NCBI GenBank assembly: GCA_011390935.1
Contig: JAABRL010000041.1
Span: 1-39,512 of the forward strand
DNA length: 39,512 bases
DNA from: Gemmatimonas sp.
GTDB lineage: Bacteria > Gemmatimonadota > Gemmatimonadetes > Gemmatimonadales > Gemmatimonadaceae
Direction of reading: 5' to 3'
The notes below the pieces were generated by a model that saw only the letters and a program-made list of their open reading frames with translations, was not told the DNA's origin and searched no databases. The position numbers were made by a program, and so were the translations under genes. Position 1 is the first letter of the stretch, and every line of letters starts with the position of its first letter. Of the stretch, positions 32,474 to 39,512 are shown piece after piece.

Positions 32474-35400
32474 TCAGGAAGTGCCACGTCGAGCACGTCG
32501 GGCCTGCAGCGCATCGCGCCGCGCGTCGGCCCTGGCCTGCGCCGCTTCGCCGGTGGGTGCAGCGGGCGCTGCACCACCCAGATGCGCGGCGAGAGACCGA
32601 ATGGTTGGGAAACGGAAGAGGTCGGTAATGGTCACGGGTCGATCCACCGCCGCGCGCAGGCGCACGTGCGCCTTCACGATCAGCAGCGAATGCCCGCCGA
32701 TATCGAAGAAATTATCGTTCACGCCCACCTGCGACAGCTGCAGGACATCCTGCCAGATCGCCGCGATCTGCGACTCGAGCACGCTGCCGGGTTGTACGTA
32801 TGCGCTTTCCGACGAGGTGGACACTTCGTTCGGCGCCGGCAGCGCCTTGCGATCGACCTTGAGATTCGGGGTGCGCGGCAAACGCTCCAGCGTCACCACG
32901 TGCTGCGGCACCATGTACTCCGGCAGGCGTGCGCCGACCGACGCGCGCAGCGCCGCCGCATCCACCGAGCTGCCGCGGGCCGGCACCACGTAGGCCACAA
33001 GGCGATTGTCGTCCGCGCCGTATGCCCGAACCTGCACCACCGCCTCGGCGATCTCGGGGTGCGCCTCGAGCGCGGCCTCGATTTCTCCGAGCTCGATGCG
33101 ATGCCCACGCACCTTCACCTGATGGTCGAGCCGTCCGAGAAACTCGAGACGACCGTCTCGACGCCACCGCACGAGGTCACCCGTGCGATAGACCCGCCCG
33201 GAGCGTGCGAATGGATCGGCGATGAATCGTTCGGCCGTGAGTTCAGGGCGCGCGTGATAGCCGCGCACCACGCCACGCCCGCCGATGAGCAGCTCTCCGG
33301 GCACCCCAACCGGCACCAGCTCCAAATTCCGGTCGACCACACGACACACCGTGTTCGCGATCGGCGTGCCGAGTGGTACCGTGCCGAACGACTCCGCATC
33401 GGCTGCCGGGGGCAGCGCCTGCGTGGTCGACCAGATCGTGGTCTCCGTGGGCCCGTACATGTTCACAACCCGTCCGCGCACCAGCGTGCGCAGCTCCTGC
33501 GCGAGGGCCGGCGGGAACGCCTCGCCGCCCACCATGAGACTCGTCAATCCCGCCAGTGCGGGCCGCGTTTCCGGCTCCTGCATGAGCATGGCGGCCATGG
33601 ACGGCGTGCACTGGAAGTGCGTGACGTGCCACCGCTCGAGCTGCGCCTTGATGCCGTAGTCGCGTGAGGCGTTGGCCGAGCTTTCATCGGACCGGCGACG
33701 CAGTTCACCGAGCAGGTCGAGACTGCGCCGGACATCCGCTTCCGGCACGCCGAAGTCGATGAGACAGGCCATCTCGTCCACGTCCATGCCCTTGAGGCGC
33801 TCCACCATCTCGAAGCAGCTCTCGGGCGTGCCCAGCAGCGCGCTGGTGTCGAAGTAGCGATGGAAGGCGTGATCGAGCAGCGCTTCCATGTCTTCGGGTG
33901 TGAACTCCGCCGAGCGCATGTCCTGGCCGCGCCCTTCCGCGAGTCCCTTGATGAGGTCCACGGACGTGCGCAGGTAGTCGCGGAACGGGTGCCACACGGT
34001 GCGCTTGACCACCTCCATGTCTGCATGGAGGAAGGTGTGCAACATGAGCGTGACGTGTCCCGGTCCCTCGTGCCCTGCGCGCTTCCGGGCCGCGCGATAG
34101 ATCGCGATCTTTTCGCGCAACGTCTCCGGCGTCTGCCCCAGCAGATGGGTCAGCACATTCGCGCCGGTTGTGCCGGCCATCTCGTAAGTGGCCGGTGTAC
34201 CGGCAGCCGTCACCCAGACGGGCAGCTCGGGCTGCAGCGGCCGCGGCAGCGTGGCGATATCCACCAGTGTCCCACTGCCGCCCGGCAGCGACACGGTCTC
34301 GCCGCGCCACAGGCGACGTACGATGTCGATGTACTCGGCCAGCACCTTGCGGCGCTCGGCGTAGTTCTGCGGCGCGAAGACGAAATCGCGATCGTGCCAT
34401 CCGGATGCGAAGCCGAGTCCGACACGCCCGTTCGACAGGTTATCAACCACCGCCCAGTCTTCGGCCACGCGCACCGGACTGTGCAACGGCAGCACGACGC
34501 TTCCCGCGCGCAGCTTGATGCGGCAGGTGGCCGCGGCGATCGCCGCGCACGAGACGGCCGGGCTGGGGTAGAGTCCGCCAAAGGCATGGAAATGGCGCTC
34601 TGGGACCCACACCGCCTCGAAGCCGTTCGCATCCGCGAACTTCGCGCTGTCGAGCAGCATGCTGTACCGATTCTCAGTGGCGGCGTTCGCGTCGCTCCCC
34701 CAGTAGAACAGACTGAAGCCGAGGTGCCGGTCGGAGCGCTGCACGGCCTGCTGCTCGCGCACGCGTTCCGGATCGCCCTGCACCACCACGTGGAACCCGC
34801 GCGTGAGCGTCCAGAGCAGTTCGAGCACCGAGATGTCGAACGAAATACTGGTGACGGCGAGCCAGGTGCCCGGCGTCTCCGCGCCCACGCGCCCGTCCAT
34901 GCCCGCAAAGAAGTTCACCACATTGCGGTGTTCGATCATCACGCCCTTGGGACGCCCCGTGGAGCCCGACGTGTAGATCTGATAGGCGAGGTCGTCGGGA
35001 CCGGCCAACGGCTCCGGATTCAGATCCGACGTCGCCGACAGCTTGATCGGGTCGGCATCCACGCGCACCACCTGCATCGCGCCGCCGGCGGGGAGTCGGC
35101 TCGTGAGCCGCGCCTGCGTAAGCACCACCGGTGCCCCACTATCCTCCAGCATGAAGGCCACACGCTCATCGGGATACGCCGGATCGAGCGGCAGATACGC
35201 ACCGCCCGCCTTCATCGCCGCGAGCATGCCCACGAGCATGTCGAGGGAGCGTTCCATGTAGATGCCCACGAGCGCCCCCGGGCCCACGCCAAGAACGCGC
35301 AGGTGATGCGCCAGCCGATTCACGCGCGCATTCAGCTCGCCGTATGTCAGCGTCTCGGCTTCGAACGTGGCGGCCGCGACATCGGGCGTGCGTGCCACCT

Positions 35401-38400
35401 GCGCTTCGAACTGCGACATGATCGTATCGTCCACGGGCACATCGTGCGCCGTGTCGTTCCAGTCGGCCAGCAGCTGCACCCGTTCCGGCTCGGTGAGCAG
35501 CGCCAGTCGGCCGATCGGGCGATCCGGTGCGGCCGCCGCGGCGTCGAGCAGCTGCACATAGTGGCCGGCCAGCCGCTCGATCGTGGCCGCATCGAAGAGG
35601 TCGGTGTTGTACTCGAGGTGCCCGGTATACCCCTCGTCGGCGTTCACCAGTGAGAGGGTGAGATCGAACTTGGCAGCGCCCGCATCGACGTTCACCTGCT
35701 CGAGCGTGAGCCCGGGCAGTTGCAACGCGTGCACCGGCGTGTTCTGCAGAATGAACAGCACCTGAAAGAGCGGCGAGCGACTGAGGTCGCGTGGCAGCTT
35801 GAGCGATTCCACGAGCCGTTCGAAGGGCAGGTCCTGGTGTGCGAATGCCTCGAGCGCCATGTGCCGCACGCGCGCGAGCAGCGTCCGGAAGCTCGGCTCT
35901 CCCGACAGATCGGTCCGCAGAGCCAGCGTATTCACGAAGAAGCCGATGAGCGGCTCGGTCTCCACGCGGGTGCGTCCCGCGGTTGGAGAGCCTACCACGA
36001 TGTCATCCTGCCCGCTGTAGCGCCCCAGCAGCGTCTGGAAGGCGGCCAGCAGTACCATGAAGGCGGTGGCATCTTCCGTGGCCCCGAGCTCGCGCACACG
36101 CTCCCCCAGCGCCGCGGGGATGCGGAAGGTGTGCGTGGCCCCCTTGAACGTCTGCACCGGGGGGCGCGGCCGGTCGGTGGGCAGGTCGAGCGTCGGCAGC
36201 GGCCCGGCCAGCTGCCTGGTCCAGTAGCCCGCCTGTTCGGTGATCACCGACTCGGTGAGCCAGCGCCGCTGCCAGGCCGCGAAGTCACCGTACTGAATGG
36301 CGAGTGGCGCCAGCGAGTCTTCACGTCCCTGCACGACGGCGTCGTACGCCTCGCCGAGCTCGCGGTACAGCACGCCGCGCGACCAGCCATCGGAGATGAT
36401 GTGGTGCATCACCAGCACGAGCAGGTGATCGCGGCCGTCGGCTTCGAGCAACGTGCCGCAAAACAGCGGTCCTTCGGCAAGATCGAATGGCACGGCAGCG
36501 AGGGCGGCTGCGCGTGCGCTCAGCGCATCATCACGGCTGTCGCCACTCTCGATCCGCTCCACCGGCAACGGGAACGCACGGGGCGCGCGCACCTGCGCAC
36601 GCGCCACACCATCGGCGCTCGGGAACACCGTGCGCAGCGCCTCATGGCGCGTTTCGATCAGGGACAACGCACGTGCGAGCGCCTCACGATCGAGGCGTCC
36701 GTGCATGCGAAACGCCGCCACGAGGTTGTACGCGGCGCTCTCGGGGTCGATCTGGTGCAGCACCCACAGCCGCTCCTGCGCAAACGAGAGCGGTGCCGCC
36801 TCGTCGTCCGGCAACGGCGCGAGCAGCGACTCCTCACGGGCGAGCCCTCGGTGCGCCTCGATGGCCTCGGCGAGCGCGGCCACGGTGGGGCGTTCGAACA
36901 GCGTGCGCACCGGCAGGTCCACACCGTGGGTCGTGCGCAACCGGGCGAGTACTCGAATGGCGGTGAGCGAGTGGCCGCCGATCTCGAAGAAATGATCGGT
37001 CACCCCGACACGCGACACGCCCAGCACCTCCGTCCACAGTGCCACGAGCTCGGTTTCGAGCGCGGTTCGTGGCGGTGTGTAGGTTGGCGATGCCATCGCG
37101 AAGTCCACGGCCAGCGCTCGCAGCGCGCCCCGGTCGAGCTTGCCGTTGGGTGTGCGCGGCAGCGCCGCCAGCGTGGCGAATCCGGAGGGGACCATGTACT
37201 CGGGCACGGACGCGGACAGGTAGTCACGCAGCTCGCGGCCGGCCGGCGTGGCGACGCCGGAGGCCGGCACGAGGAACGCCACGAGCCGAGCTTCTCCCGC
37301 CGGGTCGAGCCGCACGTCCACGGCCGCCTCCTGCAGTGCCGCGTGCTGCCGCAGGACCGCCTCGACCTCCTCGACCTCCACGCGGTGGCCACGCACCTTC
37401 ACCTGCGTGTCCAGACGGCCGACGAAGGCGAGGCGACCGTCCGGTCGCACCACGCCTCGGTCGCCGGTGCGGTATAGCCGCTGCTCGGGAGCGTCGGCGC
37501 CGAATCGTGCGCGCGTGAGCTCCGGGTCGTTGTGATATCCGAGACCGACGTTGTCACCCCGCACCACGATTTCGCCGGCGAGTCCGGCGGGCAGCGGATG
37601 CCCTGCCTGGTCCACGACGAGCAGGGTGTTGCCCGGAATGGCGTGGCCAAGCGGCAGGATGGCGCCCGCATCGAGGTCGGCGCGCGTGACCTCACCCGCC
37701 GCCACGATGCCGGTGGTTTCGGTTTGGCCGAACATGTTGATGAAGCGTGCACCCCCCGGTGCCACGTCGAGCCAGCGACCGAGTGTGGCGGATGGCAGCG
37801 GCTCGCTGGCCGAAAGGGCGAGTCGCAACGCGTCGGGCGCGAGCATCGGTTCGGCGGCGAGGGCTTCCGCGGCGCGCGCCCAGTAGGAGGGCACCAGATC
37901 GATGATGGTGGCCCGATGCTGTCTCGCTACACGCAGCAGTTCGCGCGGATCGGCGACCTCGGCGCGCCGAGCCATGAGCACCGAAGCGCCGTTGAGCAGC
38001 GGCACGAGCAACTGCCGCACCGACGAGGAGAAGGCCATGGAGGCCGTGTGCAGCCAGCGGTCGGTGGGCTGTACACCCACGACCTCGCCGAGCGCACGTG
38101 CGTAGCGCACGACGTTGCCGTGCGAGATGCGAACGCCCTTGGGTGCGCCGGTAGAGCCGGAGGTGAAGATGAGATACGCGGGCTCTTCCGGTGACATCGC
38201 GAGGGGCGCCGTTGGTTCGGCTGCCGGCGCGTCCTCCAGGAGCAGTTCAGGGACGCCGGACTCTGCGAGCACTCCGGCGAGCGTTCGTTGTGTCAGTACG
38301 ACGCGCGCTCCGCTTCGGCGCAGCACGTCCACGGTGCGCGCCCGAGGATAGGCGGGATCGAGCGGCAGCCACGCAGCGCCGGCGCGCAGAATGCCAAGCA

Positions 38401-39512
38401 CCGCGACCGACAGCGCGGAACCGCGCTCAAGGTGCAGCCCCACGATGTCGCCGCGCGAGACGCCGGACGCCCGAAGTAGACCGCCGATCAGGGAGGCGCG
38501 GGTCTCAACATCACTGTAGGTCAGCGACTCGTCGCCGCACACGATCGCAAGCTCATGCTGCGCGGACGTCGCGCGGTCTGCAACGACGGAGGCGATGCCG
38601 CCGGCCCAGTCGGACTCGTGAGCCGTATCGAGAACGCTGCGGTCTGACGTCGGCTCGTCCGACGGCACCAGGCGGATCGCATTGAGGAGCAGGTCCGGCG
38701 AGGTGGCGAGCTGTGTGAGAACCGAGCGCAGCGATTCGAGCAGCGCGTGAACGACCGGCCCGGGCACCAGCGCAGGATCGAACTCGGCGCAGAGAACCGG
38801 AGCGGACGCACGACGCATGGTCACGGCGAGCGGGAAACCGGTGGGCTCACCCTTGATCGCGGCGTCGCCACCGCACGCATCGCGCAGCGAGACCAGCCCC
38901 GGATCCAAGTCGACCACCAGCAGCACATCGGCCAGCCGCGCCGTGGCATGCGGCGTGTCCCAACGCGAAAGCTGCGAGAGCGGGATCCACGAGTGTGGCA
39001 GGGCGGACGCATGCATGCGCTGCAGCTCCTGCACGAACGCACCAACACTCGCGCCAGAGTCGATCGTACGAACGGACGGGCGAACCAGGTCATACAGCCC
39101 CGGCCGCGTCTCGGCCCGCGACGCGAACGCGGGCTCGGCGCGGCGGAGGGCGAATCGAACCGTGTCCAACCCCGTGGCACGCGACAGCACCAGCGTGAAC
39201 GCCGCCTCCACGATGGTTTCCTGGTCTACTTCGCATTGCGCGGCGAGTCGGTCGATCGCGTCAAACAACGATACATCGAGCGACTGCATGCGTCGCTCGC
39301 CTCGCTGCACCGCAACCTCCTCGGCGGGCGCCCAGAGTCGCGAGATCGGCGCGGACGCAAGCTGAGGGCGCCAGTACTGCTCGGCAGCCGCAGGATCGCT
39401 CGACGGTGACGCGGACTCGATGTCGATCTCGGTGTCGACGTCAGTCTCGCTGTCGGTGTCGGTGAGGACGCTTGGCGACCAGTCGCACTGCGTTAGCTCC
39501 GCCGCATACGCC
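32474..39512 (-). CDS. Multimodular NRPS, 5' end outside window: (C)-A-PCP-C-A[monooxygenase]-PCP
   Basis: There are 2,345 visible residues. The frame is open to the right edge (EQYWRPQLASAP upstream of the GTG at 39310 is condensation-domain sequence), so the true start is off the window. Partial C domain: right edge to about 38.67 kb; its HHxxxDG site is not visible. A1: about 38.62-37.11 kb, ATP motifs intact (FTSGSTGAPKG, PNGKLDR), but FSSS replaces the usual F-Asp, and FGQTETTG resembles acyl or aryl ligases. PCP1: Ser in IGGHSLTA near 36.97 kb. C2: about 36.8-35.4 kb, HHIISDG near 36.4 kb. A2: about 35.4-32.8 kb, interrupted by a luciferase-like monooxygenase at 33.67-34.73 kb; hand-read code D-I-L-Q-M-G-M-I-W-K, glycine-like. 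PCP2: IGGHSLLI near 32.69 kb. There is no epimerisation or thioesterase domain. Confidence 0.95.
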   Translation of the reverse strand, partial: AYAAELTQCDWSPSVLTDTDSETDVDTEIDIESASPSSDPAAAEQYWRPQLASAPISRLWAPAEEVAVQRGERRMQSLDVSLFDAIDRLAAQCEVDQETIVEAAFTLVLSRATGLDTVRFALRRAEPAFASRAETRPGLYDLVRPSVRTIDSGASVGAFVQELQRMHASALPHSWIPLSQLSRWDTPHATARLADVLLVVDLDPGLVSLRDACGGDAAIKGEPTGFPLAVTMRRASAPVLCAEFDPALVPGPVVHALLESLRSVLTQLATSPDLLLNAIRLVPSDEPTSDRSVLDTAHESDWAGGIASVVADRATSAQHELAIVCGDESLTYSDVETRASLIGGLLRASGVSRGDIVGLHLERGSALSVAVLGILRAGAAWLPLDPAYPRARTVDVLRRSGARVVLTQRTLAGVLAESGVPELLLEDAPAAEPTAPLAMSPEEPAYLIFTSGSTGAPKGVRISHGNVVRYARALGEVVGVQPTDRWLHTASMAFSSSVRQLLVPLLNGASVLMARRAEVADPRELLRVARQHRATIIDLVPSYWARAAEALAAEPMLAPDALRLALSASEPLPSATLGRWLDVAPGGARFINMFGQTETTGIVAAGEVTRADLDAGAILPLGHAIPGNTLLVVDQAGHPLPAGLAGEIVVRGDNVGLGYHNDPELTRARFGADAPEQRLYRTGDRGVVRPDGRLAFVGRLDTQVKVRGHRVEVEEVEAVLRQHAALQEAAVDVRLDPAGEARLVAFLVPASGVATPAGRELRDYLSASVPEYMVPSGFATLAALPRTPNGKLDRGALRALAVDFAMASPTYTPPRTALETELVALWTEVLGVSRVGVTDHFFEIGGHSLTAIRVLARLRTTHGVDLPVRTLFERPTVAALAEAIEAHRGLAREESLLAPLPDDEAAPLSFAQERLWVLHQIDPESAAYNLVAAFRMHGRLDREALARALSLIETRHEALRTVFPSADGVARAQVRAPRAFPLPVERIESGDSRDDALSARAAALAAVPFDLAEGPLFCGTLLEADGRDHLLVLVMHHIISDGWSRGVLYRELGEAYDAVVQGREDSLAPLAIQYGDFAAWQRRWLTESVITEQAGYWTRQLAGPLPTLDLPTDRPRPPVQTFKGATHTFRIPAALGERVRELGATEDATAFMVLLAAFQTLLGRYSGQDDIVVGSPTAGRTRVETEPLIGFFVNTLALRTDLSGEPSFRTLLARVRHMALEAFAHQDLPFERLVESLKLPRDLSRSPLFQVLFILQNTPVHALQLPGLTLEQVNVDAGAAKFDLTLSLVNADEGYTGHLEYNTDLFDAATIERLAGHYVQLLDAAAAAPDRPIGRLALLTEPERVQLLADWNDTAHDVPVDDTIMSQFEAQVARTPDVAAATFEAETLTYGELNARVNRLAHHLRVLGVGPGALVGIYMERSLDMLVGMLAAMKAGGAYLPLDPAYPDERVAFMLEDSGAPVVLTQARLTSRLPAGGAMQVVRVDADPIKLSATSDLNPEPLAGPDDLAYQIYTSGSTGRPKGVMIEHRNVVNFFAGMDGRVGAETPGTWLAVTSISFDISVLELLWTLTRGFHVVVQGDPERVREQQAVQRSDRHLGFSLFYWGSDANAATENRYSMLLDSAKFADANGFEAVWVPERHFHAFGGLYPSPAVSCAAIAAATCRIKLRAGSVVLPLHSPVRVAEDWAVVDNLSNGRVGLGFASGWHDRDFVFAPQNYAERRKVLAEYIDIVRRLWRGETVSLPGGSGTLVDIATLPRPLQPELPVWVTAAGTPATYEMAGTTGANVLTHLLGQTPETLREKIAIYRAARKRAGHEGPGHVTLMLHTFLHADMEVVKRTVWHPFRDYLRTSVDLIKGLAEGRGQDMRSAEFTPEDMEALLDHAFHRYFDTSALLGTPESCFEMVERLKGMDVDEMACLIDFGVPEADVRRSLDLLGELRRRSDESSANASRDYGIKAQLERWHVTHFQCTPSMAAMLMQEPETRPALAGLTSLMVGGEAFPPALAQELRTLVRGRVVNMYGPTETTIWSTTQALPPAADAESFGTVPLGTPIANTVCRVVDRNLELVPVGVPGELLIGGRGVVRGYHARPELTAERFIADPFARSGRVYRTGDLVRWRRDGRLEFLGRLDHQVKVRGHRIELGEIEAALEAHPEIAEAVVQVRAYGADDNRLVAYVVPARGSSVDAAALRASVGARLPEYMVPQHVVTLERLPRTPNLKVDRKALPAPNEVSTSSESAYVQPGSVLESQIAAIWQDVLQLSQVGVNDNFFDIGGHSLLIVKAHVRLRAAVDRPVTITDLFRFPTIRSLAAHLGGAAPAAPTGEAAQARADARRDALQARRARRGTS
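33673..34729 (-). other. Luciferase-like monooxygenase domain inserted in adenylation domain A2
   Basis: About 350 residues separate the A4 region (SFDISVLELLW) from the continuation HVTHFQCTPSMAAML of the same A domain. The insert reads as an FMN-dependent luciferase-like monooxygenase: LGFSLFYWG, FEAVWVPERHFHAFGG, AGSVVLPLHSPVRVAEDWAVVDNLSNGRVGLG given here only by position (start of the segment near 34.5 kb), then FASGWHDRDF and WVTAAGTP. It fits the family annotated as natural product biosynthesis luciferase-like monooxygenase (TIGR04020, MupA/Atu3671 type). It may oxidise the bound aminoacyl unit, for example by hydroxylation, but the reaction is unproven here. Confidence 0.9.

Noticed and set aside
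35720..37477. A 585-codon open frame on the plus strand opposite the NRPS
   Set aside because: It is antisense to clear C, A and PCP domains and has no recognisable motif.
39310..39310. GTG at 39310 as the NRPS start
   Set aside because: The frame stays open to the window edge and the upstream residues (EQYWRPQL) belong to the same condensation domain.
1..39512. tRNA, rRNA, CRISPR arrays, insertion sequences, replication origin
   Set aside because: I looked for repeats with regular spacing, transposase motifs and conserved RNA segments and found none; this was by eye only.

Overview
The window looks like high-GC genomic DNA from a Gram-negative bacterium with a PEP-CTERM/exosortase sorting system. 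A Gemmatimonadota-type organism is my best guess, from the overall feel of the proteins; no rRNA or housekeeping marker is present to prove it. I saw no tRNA, rRNA, CRISPR array, intact transposase or transcription regulator gene.

Region 1 (1-4.97 kb) is a loose stretch of exported proteins. It holds a truncated secreted protein at the left edge, a PEP-CTERM surface protein, a trypsin-like protease with a PEP-CTERM tail, and a small exported protein. The first three each carry a sigma-54-like -24/-12 element (GGCA-N7-TTGCT) 60-110 bp upstream. Two decayed remnants of a von Willebrand factor A (VWA) protein and some unassignable DNA fill the gaps.

Region 2 (4.97-13.16 kb, minus strand) is a complete lasso-peptide operon: macrolactam synthetase (C), a 43-residue precursor with a textbook leader, PqqD-like recognition protein (B1), transglutaminase-like leader peptidase (B2), HPr-kinase-like peptide kinase, ABC transporter ATPase and permease, a nucleotidyltransferase-fold protein and a membrane-anchored endonuclease/exonuclease/phosphatase (EEP) protein. 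The precursor ends in Ser, the residue that lasso kinases phosphorylate, so kinase and nucleotidyltransferase probably decorate the peptide's C terminus. A hairpin behind the precursor gene probably lowers expression of the downstream enzymes relative to the precursor.

Region 3 (13.36-18.49 kb, plus strand) encodes an exosortase fused to an EpsI-like domain, an ATP-grasp ligase, a membrane acyltransferase and a family 2 glycosyltransferase, consistent with PEP-CTERM sorting coupled to surface polysaccharide synthesis.

Region 4 (18.49 kb to the right edge, minus strand) is one tightly packed NRPS/PKS operon that continues beyond the window. In transcription order it has: a multimodular NRPS (partial C, an A domain lacking the usual Asp, PCP, C, an A domain interrupted by a luciferase-like monooxygenase, PCP); a PKS with the order KS-AT-KR-DH, an orphan adenylation C-terminal subdomain and a carrier domain; a pair of alpha/beta hydrolases; a phosphopantetheinyl transferase; a PQQ-type sugar dehydrogenase lipoprotein; a family 4 glycosyltransferase; a stand-alone A-PCP protein; and a second, homologous hydrolase pair. 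In each pair one member has Cys and the other Arg at the nucleophile position. No thioesterase domain is visible. Most genes overlap by ATGA or GTGA, which implies translational coupling. The product is probably a modified, possibly glycosylated peptide-polyketide, but its structure cannot be read from this window.
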